48,349 bases of DNA from Alphaproteobacteria bacterium (GCA_027045875.1 JALUAG010000064.1:1-48349), one strand, 5' to 3'; counted from the stretch's first letter, positions 16,331 to 27,280 are shown. A program made the numbers and translations. The notes: a model not told the origin generated them from the sequence alone.

Positions 16331-18562
16331 GTGAGGGCCAAGGCTGACGCATCGGGCCTGCGGCGCGAGGTGGGAGCCCTGCTCCTCCTCGCGTCCGCGG
16401 GCTTCGTGTTGCTGCCCTGGTACGCCCAGGAGGAAGGGTTCCTGTCCCTGATCTGGCTCACCGAGGGCTGGATCGACGATCCCGATTACGCTCCCGGACT
16501 GTTCCAGGTGCTGCTGCACGGCCGCTGGTGGCTGGCGCCGCTGGCCCTGCTGCCGCTCCTCGCGCTTCCGGCGCTGTCGCGGCGGCGACCGCGGATGGAG
16601 GCCGGACGCTGGCTGATCCTGGCCGGCGCCCTCACGCTCGCCTGGCTGCTGTTCCAGGGCTTCGCCATCAACCACCGGGGCTGGGCGTGGAGCTGGCTGG
16701 CGGCGCTGTTCGGCCCGCTCGGCGACCGCCAGTACGGGATCGGCGGGGGCGCGGTGCTGCTGGCGACCGCCGCCCTCTTCCTGCTCACCCAGGGCATCGC
16801 CGATCGCGGCGCCGCCAAGGGCGACGCCTTCGTGGTGGGCGGCATCGGCCTCGTGGTGGCCTCCGTCGCGCTGTTCATCTTCTTCCCCATCCTCCAGGTG
16901 CTGGAGAGCGCCTTTCTCGACAACGACGGCGCCTTCGCACCGATGGTGTTTCTCGCCAAATTCACCGATCCCAAGATCTGGAGCCTGTCCTGCGTCACCA
17001 CCGGCTATCGCTGCGGGGTGGCGTGGAACACGGTGTTCCTGGCGGTTCTGACGGGTGCCGGGACGACGCTCCTGGGCCTTGCCTTCGCGCTCGTCGTCAC
17101 CCGCACCTCCTTCCGCCTGAAGCGGGTGCTGCGCACGCTCACCGTGCTGCCCATCATCACCCCGCCCTTCGTCGTGGGGTTGGCCATCATCCTCCTGTTC
17201 GGCCGCTCGGGCACGGTGACCCAGTTCGTGGCCGATTTCCTGGGCATCGCCCCGGGCCGCTGGATCTACGGCCTGCCCGGCATCTGGCTCGCCCAGATGC
17301 TGGCCTTCACCCCCATCGCCTTTCTCGTGCTGATCGGCGTCGTCGAGGGGGTGAGCCCCTCGCTCGAGGAGGCGGCGCAGACGCTGCGCGCCGATTCCTG
17401 GACCACCTTCACCACCGTCTCGCTGCCCCTGATGCGCCCCGGCCTCGCCAACGCCTTTCTCCTGGGGTTCATCGAAAGCATGGCGGATTTCGGCAATCCG
17501 CTGGTGCTGGGCGGCAACTACGACGTGCTGTCGACCGAGATCTTCTTCGCCATCGTCGGCGCCCAGAACGACCCCGGCCGGGCGGCGGTGCTGGCCATCA
17601 TCCTGCTGTCCTTCACCCTGCTCGCCTTCTGGGCGCAGCAGCGCTGGGTGGGGCGCAGCAGCTACACCACCGTGACCGGCAAGGGCGATGCCGGACGACC
17701 GCTGCCGCTGCCGCGCCTCGTGGACGTCGCCTGCCGTTCCGCGGCCCTGCCCTGGGCCGCCTTCACCCTCGTCATCTACGCCATGATCCTGTTCGGCGGC
17801 TTCGTCGAGATCTGGGGGCGCGATCACAGCTTCACGCTGCGTCACTACATCCAGGCCTTCTCGGTCACCGTCGGCGACTACGGCCTCGTCTGGTCGGGCT
17901 CGGCCTGGAACAGCTTCTGGACCACGATCCGCATCGCCGCCCTGTCGGCGGTGCCCACCGCCATCATCGGCCTGCTGACGGCCTGGCTGCTGGTGCGTCA
18001 GAACTTCACCGGCAAGCGGCTGTTCGAGTTCGGCACCATGCTGAGCTTCGCCATCCCCGGGACGGTGATCGGCGTCTCCTACATCCTCGCCTTCAACGTG
18101 CCGCCGATCGAGATCACCGGCACCGGCATCATCCTCATCATCTCCTTCATCTTCCGCAACATGCCGGTGGGGGTGCGGGCCGGCATCGCCGCCCTGTCGC
18201 AGCTCGATCCCAGCCTCGACGAGGCGTCGCTGACCCTGCGCGCCTCCACCTGGACGACGCTCCGGCGGATCCTGCTGCCGCTCCTGAAGCCGGCGATGCT
18301 GGCGGCGCTGGTCTACGCCTTCGTGCGGGCGATGACGGCGGTGAGCGCGGTGGTGTTCCTGGTGAGTGCCAACTACGATCTCGCCACCAACTACATCCTC
18401 GGGCGGGTCGAGAACGGCGACTATGGGCTCGCCATCGCCTACAGCTCGGTGCTGATCCTGGTGATGCTGCTGGCCATCGGGCTGATGCAGCTCCTCATCG
18501 GCCAGCGCCGCCTCGGCCGCCGCGAGACGGGTCGCCTGATGCCGGTGGAGCAGACCGCATGA
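16331..18562 (+). CDS. afuB: ABC transporter permease with two fused transmembrane modules (AfuB/FbpB type)
   Basis: Inner-membrane permease of 743 residues. An N-terminal extension of about 190 residues with several hydrophobic segments precedes two complete binding-protein-dependent permease domains (about 220-440 and 520-725). Each carries an EAA coupling loop: EEAAQTLRADSWTTF and DEASLTLRASTWTTL. One polypeptide thus supplies both halves of the translocation channel, as in FbpB/AfuB proteins. The start is GTG 16331, 6 nt after the afuA stop, with a weak ribosome site, so translation probably depends on coupling. The stop overlaps the ATPase gene by 4 nt. Confidence 0.92.
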   Translation: MRAKADASGLRREVGALLLLASAGFVLLPWYAQEEGFLSLIWLTEGWIDDPDYAPGLFQVLLHGRWWLAPLALLPLLALPALSRRRPRMEAGRWLILAGALTLAWLLFQGFAINHRGWAWSWLAALFGPLGDRQYGIGGGAVLLATAALFLLTQGIADRGAAKGDAFVVGGIGLVVASVALFIFFPILQVLESAFLDNDGAFAPMVFLAKFTDPKIWSLSCVTTGYRCGVAWNTVFLAVLTGAGTTLLGLAFALVVTRTSFRLKRVLRTLTVLPIITPPFVVGLAIILLFGRSGTVTQFVADFLGIAPGRWIYGLPGIWLAQMLAFTPIAFLVLIGVVEGVSPSLEEAAQTLRADSWTTFTTVSLPLMRPGLANAFLLGFIESMADFGNPLVLGGNYDVLSTEIFFAIVGAQNDPGRAAVLAIILLSFTLLAFWAQQRWVGRSSYTTVTGKGDAGRPLPLPRLVDVACRSAALPWAAFTLVIYAMILFGGFVEIWGRDHSFTLRHYIQAFSVTVGDYGLVWSGSAWNSFWTTIRIAALSAVPTAIIGLLTAWLLVRQNFTGKRLFEFGTMLSFAIPGTVIGVSYILAFNVPPIEITGTGIILIISFIFRNMPVGVRAGIAALSQLDPSLDEASLTLRASTWTTLRRILLPLLKPAMLAALVYAFVRAMTAVSAVVFLVSANYDLATNYILGRVENGDYGLAIAYSSVLILVMLLAIGLMQLLIGQRRLGRRETGRLMPVEQTA

Positions 18563-19620
18563 GCAGGGAGGTGACGCTGCGTTTCGAGCGGGTCACCAAG
18601 CGTTTCGGCGAGGTGGTCGCCGTGCGCGAGGTGTCCTTCGAGGTGGGGACGGGGGAGCTCGTCACCCTGCTCGGCCCCTCGGGCTGCGGCAAGACGACGA
18701 CGCTGCGCATGATCGCCGGGCTGGAGCTGCCGAGCGAGGGACGCATCTTCATCCACGAGGAGGAGGTGACGACGCTCCCCGCCACCGCCCGCGACGTGGC
18801 GATGGTGTTCCAGTCCTACGCCCTCTTTCCCCACATGAGCGTGCTCGACAACGTGGCCTACGGCCTCACCGTTTCCGGCACGCCCAGGAAGGAGGCCCGG
18901 GCGCGGGCCGAGGAGACCCTGGCGCTGGTGGGCCTCGGCGGCCTCGGCGGACGCATGCCGAGCGAGCTTTCCGGTGGCCAGCAGCAGCGGGTGGCGGTGG
19001 CGCGGGCGATCGTACTCGAACCGCGCATCCTGCTGTTCGACGAACCGCTGTCCAACCTCGACGCCAAGCTGAGGCGGCGGGTCCGCGAGGATCTGCGCGA
19101 CATCCAGCAGAAGCTCGGGATCACCTCGGTCTACGTGACCCACGACCAGGCCGAGGCGCTGGCCATCTCGGACCGGGTGATCGTCATGCGCGACGCCGAG
19201 ATCGCCCAGGACGGGCCGCCCCGCGAACTCTACGAACATCCGGTGGACCGCTTCGTGGCCGATTTCATCGGTGATGCCAATCTCGTGGCCTGCGAGATCG
19301 CCGAGGTCGCGGGCGAGCGGGCGAAGGTGCGGCTCGGCGGGCTACTGCTCGATCTCCCGGCCCGCGGTCTGGACACCGGGAGGGCCCTGCTCGCCGTGCG
19401 GCCGCAGGCGGTGCGGCTGCAGCCGGCGGCGGGGGAGAATTCGGGCCTCGTCGGCGAGGTCACCAAGGCGGCCTATCTCGGCAGCCACATGGAGTATGTG
19501 GTCACGACACCGGTCGGAGAGCTGTTCGTGGTCGATGGCGAGGTGGTGGCCACCCACGCCCCGGGCAGCCGGGTGGCGCTCGCCTTCGGCTCCCACGGCC
19601 TCGCCCTGGTTCCCGACTGA
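18559..19620 (+). CDS. afuC: ABC transporter ATPase (AfuC/FbpC type)
   Basis: ATP-binding subunit of the importer, 353 residues. The nucleotide-binding domain (about 1-240) shows Walker A LGPSGCGKTTT, Q-loop MVFQSYALFPHMSV, signature ELSGGQQQRVAVARAI, Walker B ILLFDEPLSNLDAKL and switch VTHDQAEAL. A C-terminal regulatory TOBE/OB-type domain (about 245-353) follows. It overlaps the permease stop by 4 nt and completes an afuABC operon. Its stop is 12 nt from the stop of the convergent SDR gene. Confidence 0.95.
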   Translation: MSREVTLRFERVTKRFGEVVAVREVSFEVGTGELVTLLGPSGCGKTTTLRMIAGLELPSEGRIFIHEEEVTTLPATARDVAMVFQSYALFPHMSVLDNVAYGLTVSGTPRKEARARAEETLALVGLGGLGGRMPSELSGGQQQRVAVARAIVLEPRILLFDEPLSNLDAKLRRRVREDLRDIQQKLGITSVYVTHDQAEALAISDRVIVMRDAEIAQDGPPRELYEHPVDRFVADFIGDANLVACEIAEVAGERAKVRLGGLLLDLPARGLDTGRALLAVRPQAVRLQPAAGENSGLVGEVTKAAYLGSHMEYVVTTPVGELFVVDGEVVATHAPGSRVALAFGSHGLALVPD

Positions 19621-19632
19621 GGGGTGCCGGTC

Positions 19633-21210
<1,578 letters not shown>

Positions 21211-21645
21211 CTACCACATGCGCTCGGCGAGCTTGTGCCGCTCCTCGAGCTCGTCGCTCATGCCCACGAGCTCGGCGATCGGGATGTCCTCGACGGCGAT
21301 CACCCCGATCACCCGGCCGGCCTCGACCACCGGCAGATGCTTGTAGCAGAACTCGTCCATGCGCCGGATCGCCTCCTTCACGGGCGCGCCGGCCTCGATG
21401 GTGTCGGGTCTGCGGGTCATCACTTCGGCGAGGGTGATCCGGTCGGGATCGCGATCGCCGGCGATCACGCGCACCAGGAGGTCGCGCTCCGTGAAGATGC
21501 CGACCAGCGTCTCGCCGTCGAGGACGAGGATGCTGCCGCAGACGTGCTCGGCCATGCGCTTGGCGGCGTCGCGCACGGTCATCTCCGGCGGGCCGGCGAC
21601 GAGGGTGTCGCGGCTCAGGATCTCGCGGACGGGTCTCTCCGGCAT
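21211..21645 (-). CDS. Stand-alone two-CBS-domain protein
   Basis: A 144-residue protein made almost entirely of a tandem CBS pair (about 1-65 and 72-130). The repeated GILVLDGETLVGIFTERDL-like and HLPVVEAGRVIGVIAVEDI-like strands are typical. CBS pairs bind adenosyl nucleotides such as AMP, ATP, NAD or SAM and regulate partner proteins. No partner is fused here. It is upstream of the PP2C phosphatase on the same strand, which suggests, without proving, a shared signalling role. ATG 21645 is supported by a GGAAGGAGCC site. Confidence 0.88.
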   Translation of the reverse strand: MPERPVREILSRDTLVAGPPEMTVRDAAKRMAEHVCGSILVLDGETLVGIFTERDLLVRVIAGDRDPDRITLAEVMTRRPDTIEAGAPVKEAIRRMDEFCYKHLPVVEAGRVIGVIAVEDIPIAELVGMSDELEERHKLAERMW

Positions 21646-21746
21646 GGCTCCTTCCTCCCTGCCTGGGCGGGGGTCGCGACCGGCGCTCCGACCGTGCCCC
21701 CTCTACCAGAGATGGGGTGGCCTCGCCAGAGATGCCATGGCCACCG

Positions 21747-22376
21747 TCAGGCCTGCGACACCGGCCACGGAAGATCGCTCTCGATGCGCCGGACGGTGCC
21801 CGCCTCGAGAAGGTAGAAGGCATCCTGGGGCTGGTCGAGCTCGTAGCTCGCCGACAGCGGCAGATCGAGATAGGCGGCGCGCAGCACCCGGCCGAGGCCG
21901 CCGTGGGCGACGGCCACGACCCGTGCGCCTTCGGGGAGCGAGGCGAGCCAGCGTCGCGCGCGCTCGTAGAGCTGCCCGGGGCTTTCACCGCCGTCGGGGG
22001 GCGGATCGGCGAAGCGGGTGCGGAGGCGCTGGCGCCAGCGTTCGGGATCGCGGGCCGCGATCTCCGCCGCCGTCAGCCCGTCCCAGGAGCCCCAGCTGAT
22101 CTCGCGCAGCAGCGGCTCGTGGCGGATGGTCCCGGGATCGCAGTCGCAGGTCTCGGCGATCACCACCGCGGTCTGCCAGGCCCGCCCCAGGGGGCTCGAG
22201 ACGATCCGGTAGCCCGGAAGGCCCGGCCCCAGCAGCGCCCGGAGCCGGCTGCCGAAGGCGCGCGCCTGGGCGATGCCCCGCAGGGTCAGCGGCGAATCCC
22301 GCCAGCCCTGCATGCGGCCCTCGCGGTTCCACACCGTCTCGCCGTGGCGCAGCAGGAAGATCCGGCAATTCCGCAT
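21747..22376 (-). CDS. Histidine phosphatase superfamily protein (phosphoglycerate-mutase-like)
   Basis: A 209-residue cytoplasmic enzyme with the phosphohistidine motif LLRHGETVWN (residues about 8-17) followed by EGRMQGWRDSPLTLRG. The second catalytic histidine lies in VVAVAHGGLGRVLRA. Family members include cofactor-dependent phosphoglycerate mutase, alpha-ribazole phosphatase (CobC) and broad phosphatases. The length is short for GpmA and there are no cobalamin genes nearby, so the substrate is left open. The gene starts 8 nt after the NnrU stop on the same strand. Confidence 0.88.
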   Translation of the reverse strand: MRNCRIFLLRHGETVWNREGRMQGWRDSPLTLRGIAQARAFGSRLRALLGPGLPGYRIVSSPLGRAWQTAVVIAETCDCDPGTIRHEPLLREISWGSWDGLTAAEIAARDPERWRQRLRTRFADPPPDGGESPGQLYERARRWLASLPEGARVVAVAHGGLGRVLRAAYLDLPLSASYELDQPQDAFYLLEAGTVRRIESDLPWPVSQA

Positions 22377-22384
22377 GCCGCGGC

Positions 22385-23065
22385 TCAACCCATCGGTCGC
22401 GGGCCGAACAGATAGGGATGGGCCAAGAGGACGAGCAGGTAGAGGGCGAGGGCGCCCGCCGTCCGCGCCCAGCCGATCTCCGCCGGCACCAGCTTCTGCC
22501 GCCCCTGGAGGATGGCGAGGAAGGGAAGATTGGAGCTGCGCTGCAGGTAGACCCCCCAGCCGGGCTGGGAATCCTGTATGTGGCGACGGTCGATCATCAT
22601 CGAGCCCAGGCCGGCGGTGAGCACGAGACTGCCGAACAGGATGAGGGCGGCGAGATGACCGGTGGCGAGGATGTGCAGGCTGCCCCAGAGGATGATCGCC
22701 CAGAGCAGCGGATGGCGGGTGACGCGCTGCACGCCCTGGACGGGCTCGGCGGCGTAGATGTCGGGCTTCTGGCCGGCGGCGGTGGGATTGGGAGCGGTGA
22801 AGGCGCAGACCAGGAGGAGAAAGGCGAGCGGCATCGCCGCCACCGCCAGCAGCCGCGAGGCGGCGACCGGCTCCCACAGCTCGACGAAGGGGGCCGCGTC
22901 ATAGGCGCGCACCAGCCATATCAGGGCCAGCACCGCGATGCCCGAATAGACGCCGCGGTAGGCGGTGAGCCCCATCTTGTCGATCAGTGCCGTCCGCAGC
23001 GGCGTGCTGGCGATGCCGAGATGGGTCACTACGAAGAAGACCGCTGCCAGGAACAGATCGTCCAT
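22385..23065 (-). CDS. NnrU family integral membrane protein
   Basis: Polytopic inner-membrane protein of 226 residues with about six or seven hydrophobic segments and the signature RVTRHPLLWAIILWGSLH in the middle. The family is named for a gene required for nitrite/NO metabolism in Rhodobacter and is related to plant 15-cis-zeta-carotene isomerase, which binds heme. No denitrification or carotenoid genes are in the window, so the role is open. ATG 23065 is preferred over GTG 23071 because GGAGAGG lies 5 nt before it. It is followed closely by the histidine phosphatase. Confidence 0.88.
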   Translation of the reverse strand: MDDLFLAAVFFVVTHLGIASTPLRTALIDKMGLTAYRGVYSGIAVLALIWLVRAYDAAPFVELWEPVAASRLLAVAAMPLAFLLLVCAFTAPNPTAAGQKPDIYAAEPVQGVQRVTRHPLLWAIILWGSLHILATGHLAALILFGSLVLTAGLGSMMIDRRHIQDSQPGWGVYLQRSSNLPFLAILQGRQKLVPAEIGWARTAGALALYLLVLLAHPYLFGPRPMG

Positions 23066-23190
23066 CGTCACCTCTCCGCGGCGAGAGGATGCCGCACCGG
23101 TCCCGGGCGGCCCGGGCGGCGCACCTTACACGGCGGCCCGGACCGGCGAAAGGGTGCCGTGGCCGTGCCGCGGCCGCGCAAGAGGGCCGC

Positions 23191-24501
23191 TCACCGCCCC
23201 CGCGGCGGGCGTCGGGCGGCCCGGCTCGCCGGCCGCAGGCTGGGCCTCAGAGGAGCCGGGCGGGACGGCACCAGCCGGCGCGCCGGCGGCACCACCGGCT
23301 CTCCCTCGATGAAGAGCAGCTCCAGCGGGTCGGCCCCGAGCCAGCAGCAGAGCTCGGCCGGATGCGCGATCCGCCACACCGCGAGATCGGCCCGCTTGCC
23401 CGTCTCGAGACTGCCGCGGTCGCTCGCGAGGCCGAGCGCGCGCGCGGCATTGACGGTCATGCCGCGCACCGCCTCCACCGGCCGCAGCCCGAACAGGATG
23501 CAGGCCATGTTGAGCGCCGTCAGTGGCGACAGGAGGGGCGAGGAACCGGGGTTGGCATCGGTGGCCACCGCCATCGGCACCCCGAGACGACGGAAACAGT
23601 CCACCGGCGGGCGACGGGTCTCGCGCAGGGTGTAGAAGGCGCCGGGCAGCAGGACCGCGACCGTGCCGGCCTCGGCCATCGCCCGCACGCCGGCCTCGCT
23701 CGTGTATTCGAGATGGTCCGCCGACAGTGCGCCGAAGGAGGCGGCGAGTGCCGCGCCGTCGCCGTCCTCGAGCTGATCGGCGTGGAGCCTGAGCGGTAGC
23801 CCCTGGCCGCGGGCGGCCCGGAACAGGCGGCCGACCTCCTCGGCGGTGAAGGCGATCCCTTCGAGGAAGGCGTCCACCATGTCGACGAGCCCTTCGGCCA
23901 GCGCCCGCTCCAGCATCTCGCCGGCCACGAGCTCGACGTAGGCCCTCCGGTCGTCGGCGAACTCCGGCGGCAGGGCGTGCAGCGCGAGGAAGGTGGTGAT
24001 CACGCTCACCGGCAGCTCGCGCCCGAGCTCGCGCGCCGCCCGCAGCATGCGCAGCTCGGTTGCCGTCTCCAGCCCGTAGCCGGACTTGATCTCGACCGTG
24101 GTCACCCCCTCGCGCATCAGGTTGCGCAGGCGTTCCCGCCCCGTCTCGACCAGGGTTTCGAGGGAGGCGTCGCGGGTGGCCCGCACCGTGGCCATGATGC
24201 CGCCGCCCCGGGCGGCGATCTCGGCGTAGGAGACGCCTTCGAGGCGGCGTTCGAATTCCTCCACCCGACTGCCGGCGAAGATCAGGTGGGTGTGGCAGTC
24301 GATCAGCCCGGGGGTGACCCAGGCTTCCTGCAGGTCGGTGGTGTGGCGGGCGTTCTGGTGCGGCAGCTCGGCCGCCGGACCGAGCCAGGCGATCTGTCCG
24401 TCGCGGATGGCGATGGCGGCATCCCGCACCATCCCCCAGCCGCCGCCGGGCTCCGCCAGGGTCACCAGGTGGAGGTTGCGCAGCAGGCGATCCCAGATCA
24501 T
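23191..24501 (-). CDS. hutI: Imidazolonepropionase
   Basis: Amidohydrolase of histidine degradation that opens imidazolone-5-propionate to N-formimino-L-glutamate. Metal ligands are His70 and His72 in DCHTHLIFAG, with KSGYGLETATELRMLRAA, the LHADQLEDGDGAALAA segment and VATDANPGSSPLLS completing the site. At 436 residues it is about 30 longer than usual; the surplus is a basic, Pro/Arg-rich C-terminal tail after VVPPARRL that looks disordered. The start is ATG 24501. The other hut gene in the window, hutH, is 16 kb away, and hutU and the downstream formiminoglutamate genes are absent. It is divergent from oxyR. Confidence 0.94.
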   Translation of the reverse strand: MIWDRLLRNLHLVTLAEPGGGWGMVRDAAIAIRDGQIAWLGPAAELPHQNARHTTDLQEAWVTPGLIDCHTHLIFAGSRVEEFERRLEGVSYAEIAARGGGIMATVRATRDASLETLVETGRERLRNLMREGVTTVEIKSGYGLETATELRMLRAARELGRELPVSVITTFLALHALPPEFADDRRAYVELVAGEMLERALAEGLVDMVDAFLEGIAFTAEEVGRLFRAARGQGLPLRLHADQLEDGDGAALAASFGALSADHLEYTSEAGVRAMAEAGTVAVLLPGAFYTLRETRRPPVDCFRRLGVPMAVATDANPGSSPLLSPLTALNMACILFGLRPVEAVRGMTVNAARALGLASDRGSLETGKRADLAVWRIAHPAELCCWLGADPLELLFIEGEPVVPPARRLVPSRPAPLRPSLRPASRAARRPPRGR

Positions 24502-24707
24502 GCTCGATCTCCAGTGCCCGACGGGGGCCTCGCGCTCGCAGTCTAGCCGCTGCGGCGGTCCGGAAAAGCCGGGATTCGGCCGTGGTGCCGCCGAGGGGGC
24601 GGGCGCGGGCGGCGGCCGTCTCGACAAGCGCGCGGCCGGCGGCATGATGGCCCCGGACGGGCACCCGACCGGGGCCGCATCCGTACCGGCGAGAAGGGGG
24701 CGAGCGG

Positions 24708-25670
24708 GTGAACGGGGCGACGAGACGGCGGACGCCCAGGAGCATGGCGGGGCTGTCGCTGCGCGATCTCGAATATGTGGTGGCGGTGGCCGACCACCGC
24801 CATTTCGGCCGTGCCGCCGAGGCCTGCGCGGTGTCGCAGCCGGCGCTGTCGGCCCAGGTGCGCAAGACCGAGGAACTGCTCGGGGTGGTGCTGTTCGAGC
24901 GCGGCCGCCGCGGCGTCACGGTCACCGGGCAGGGGCGGGTGCTGATCGCCCAGGCACGGCGCATCCTGGCCGAGAGCCAGCATCTCTTCACCCTCGCCCG
25001 CAGCCGAGAGGGGCGTCTTTCGGGACCGCTCGCCCTGGGCGCCATCGAGACCCTGGGCCCCTATCTCTTTCCCCATATCCTGCGACCGCTGCGGGCCCGC
25101 TACGGGGGGCTCGAGCTCTTCCTGCACGAGGGCCGGACGGCCGGACTCCTCGACCTCCTCGAGGAGGGCGAGCTCGACCTCGTGCTCCTGTCGCTGCCCG
25201 TCAACCGCACCGGCTTCGCCGCCGAACGGCTCTTTTTCGAGCCCTTCCTGTTCCTCCACGCCCCGGAGGAGCCGCTGGCGCGGAAGCGGCCGCTCGAGCT
25301 CGCCGATCTCGCCAGCGAGCGCTTCCTGCTGCTGGAGGAGGGGCATTGCCTGCGGGGGCAGGCGCTCGCCCTCTGCGGCCTCACCCACGGCAGCGGCCGC
25401 CGGCACGCCGCCAGCCTCGAGACCCTGCGCCACATGGTGGCCGCCGGTGCCGGCTATTCGGTGATCCCGGCGCTGGCCGCCGAGCCCGACCCGCGCCTCT
25501 CGGGTCTCGTCGCCTGCACGCCCTTCGAGGATCCCGGAGCCGGCCGGGAAATCGCCCTCATGTGGCGGGCGAGCGACCCGCGCGACGCAGAGTTCCGCAC
25601 CTTCGCCGCCTTCCTGCGGGAGATCGCACCCCCCGGCACGCGCCCCGCGATGCCGTCCCGGGACGCCTAG
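24708..25670 (+). CDS. oxyR: Hydrogen-peroxide sensor, LysR-type regulator OxyR
   Basis: A 320-residue transcription factor. The winged helix-turn-helix (about 13-75) has SLRDLEYVVAVADHRHFGRAA and VSQPALSAQ, and the periplasmic-binding-protein-like sensor domain follows. The two redox cysteines of OxyR are kept: Cys214 in EEGHCLRGQ and Cys223 in ALCGL, nine residues apart as in E. coli Cys199/Cys208. SLETLRHMVAAGAGYSVIPAL is also OxyR-like. Disulfide formation by peroxide would activate its targets. GTG 24708 is preferred because of AGGGGG 8 nt upstream; ATG 24744 is the conservative start. No katG or ahpC is adjacent. It is divergent from hutI, and its stop overlaps that of opgC by 4 nt. Confidence 0.92.
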   Translation: MNGATRRRTPRSMAGLSLRDLEYVVAVADHRHFGRAAEACAVSQPALSAQVRKTEELLGVVLFERGRRGVTVTGQGRVLIAQARRILAESQHLFTLARSREGRLSGPLALGAIETLGPYLFPHILRPLRARYGGLELFLHEGRTAGLLDLLEEGELDLVLLSLPVNRTGFAAERLFFEPFLFLHAPEEPLARKRPLELADLASERFLLLEEGHCLRGQALALCGLTHGSGRRHAASLETLRHMVAAGAGYSVIPALAAEPDPRLSGLVACTPFEDPGAGREIALMWRASDPRDAEFRTFAAFLREIAPPGTRPAMPSRDA

Positions 25671-26896
25671 CCGGTGGCCGGTGCCGGCCGACGCCAGGGC
25701 TCGCGCTTGTACCAGCCGACCAGATAGGCGACCGCGAACACGCTCGCGAGACCGATGACGTTGGCGGCGCTCACGGTGAGGCCGTCGCGCCCCACCACGT
25801 CGAGGAACATGCCCATGATCCAGGCCACCGCCATCGAGCTCATGAAGGTGGCGAGGGCCTGCTGGCCGACCCGGATCACCGGCCGCGCGAGGCGGCTCTC
25901 GAGCAGCCCGGGCTTCCGCGACACGAACCAGACGGCGAGATAGGCGAGCGCCAGGAAATGAAGGATCCGGATGGGATGGATGTTGGTCTTGAAGGCCGGG
26001 GTGAAGGCGCCGCCCCACAGGCTCTCGTGGATGAACCTGGTGACCGGGGTCAGCGGATAGAGCCCGAAATGGCTGATCGGGATCATCACCAGCACGAACG
26101 CGGCCGCCGCCCACAGCAGCCAGGGACGGAAGGGCGGTACCGGGATCCAGCCGCGACTGAAGGCGAAGGCGGTGAAGAAGAGGAGCTGCCAGGCGAAGGG
26201 ATTGAAGAACCAGGGACGGTCCGACCAGGGCTCGGCCGGCAGCTCGAGGCCGGCCCAGGCGGCGGCGTAGAGACCGAGGGAGAAGGCGACGGCGAGCCCG
26301 AGATGGATCCGCTGCAGGAGCACGATCACCGGCACCAGCAGCAGGATCACCATGTACATGGGCAGGATGTCGAAATAGTTGGGCACGTAGGTGAGCGTCA
26401 GCAGGCCCGTGAGCTGGCTCTGCGGATCGTTGAAGAAATGCTGGAGATTGAGGGCGTTGACGTAGTTCTTGCCGTCGGCGATGTCGATCCGGGTGGCGAT
26501 CACGCTGACGGTGGCGATGGCCACGAAGAGGCCGATGTGGGCCCAGTAGATCTGCCAGAAGCGGAGCAGGATGCGGCGCGTGCCCATCCACCAGCCGTGG
26601 CGGAGGAAGGTGCCGCCGAAGGCGATGGCGGCGGCGTAGCCCGAGGAGAAGACGAACATCTCGGCCGCATCCGAGGGGCCGAAGCGGGCGGGAATCCAGT
26701 TGGCCCAGAAGTTCCAGGGAATGTGGGCGATCAGGATGATCAGCATGGCGAGGCCGCGGAAGAAGTCGAGCCGCGGATCGCGGGGCGTGCGCCGCCGCAC
26801 CGCCGGAGCGGCCGTCGCCGGCGGGGCCGCGGCCGGCTGCGGCGCGGGCGAGGGCCGGGCGACCGCCGGCTCGCGTGTCAGAAGGGCCTCGTTCAC
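25667..26896 (-). CDS. opgC: OpgC-family membrane acyltransferase
   Basis: A 409-residue inner-membrane protein with a Pro/Ala-rich cytoplasmic N-terminus (about 1-38) and about ten transmembrane helices. RLDFFRGLAMLIILIAHIP begins the acyltransferase-3-like core, and HPIRILHFLALAYLAV and FVFSSGYAAAIAFG are typical OpgC segments. OpgC transfers succinyl groups to osmoregulated periplasmic glucans, making them anionic. No opgG or opgH lies nearby, so the acceptor could also be another polysaccharide. The start is GTG 26896 with a poor ribosome site. Confidence 0.88.
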   Translation of the reverse strand: MNEALLTREPAVARPSPAPQPAAAPPATAAPAVRRRTPRDPRLDFFRGLAMLIILIAHIPWNFWANWIPARFGPSDAAEMFVFSSGYAAAIAFGGTFLRHGWWMGTRRILLRFWQIYWAHIGLFVAIATVSVIATRIDIADGKNYVNALNLQHFFNDPQSQLTGLLTLTYVPNYFDILPMYMVILLLVPVIVLLQRIHLGLAVAFSLGLYAAAWAGLELPAEPWSDRPWFFNPFAWQLLFFTAFAFSRGWIPVPPFRPWLLWAAAAFVLVMIPISHFGLYPLTPVTRFIHESLWGGAFTPAFKTNIHPIRILHFLALAYLAVWFVSRKPGLLESRLARPVIRVGQQALATFMSSMAVAWIMGMFLDVVGRDGLTVSAANVIGLASVFAVAYLVGWYKREPWRRPAPATG

Positions 26897-26965
26897 GGTC
26901 CGTCAGCTAGGGGCGGCGACGCGCGCCGGTCAAGCGCCGGACCCATCAGAATCGCGCGAGGCGCC

Positions 26966-27280
26966 CTAGAACTCGGGCGCGAGCACCACCCGGATGCCCT
27001 CGAGCTCCTCGGTGAGGCGGATCTGGCAGGACAGCCGTGAGTTGTCCCGCACCTCGAAGGCCTCGTCGAGCATCATGTTCTCGTCCTCGCAGGGCTCCTC
27101 CAGCCTCGGCAGCCATTCCGGCTCGACGTAGACATGGCAGGTGGCGCAGGCGCAGCAGCCGCCGCAGGCGGCCTCGATGGGCAGGCCGGCCTCGCGGATC
27201 ACCTCCATGAGGCTCCAGCCGACCTCCCCCTCAAGTTCGTGCTCCACCCCCTCGCGGTCGATCACCCGGATCCTGGGCAT
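26966..27280 (-). CDS. [2Fe-2S] ferredoxin, adrenodoxin/putidaredoxin type
   Basis: A 104-residue electron carrier. The cluster ligands fit C-x5-C-x2-C plus a distal Cys: AACGGCCACATCHVYV and RLSCQIRL. Two extra cysteines sit inside the first loop. The DEAFEVRDNSRLSCQ region is typical of the vertebrate-type family that serves P450s, iron-sulfur cluster assembly or aromatic hydroxylases. It lies 2 nt downstream of the ferredoxin-NADP reductase gene, its obvious redox partner. No P450 or isc gene is in the window, so the final acceptor is unknown. Confidence 0.94.
   Translation of the reverse strand: MPRIRVIDREGVEHELEGEVGWSLMEVIREAGLPIEAACGGCCACATCHVYVEPEWLPRLEEPCEDENMMLDEAFEVRDNSRLSCQIRLTEELEGIRVVLAPEF

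Noticed and set aside
15299-19620. Annotation as an iron(III) transporter
   Set aside because: The binding protein lacks the tyrosine pair; the His-Asp...Glu set fits the sugar-phosphate AfuA type better.
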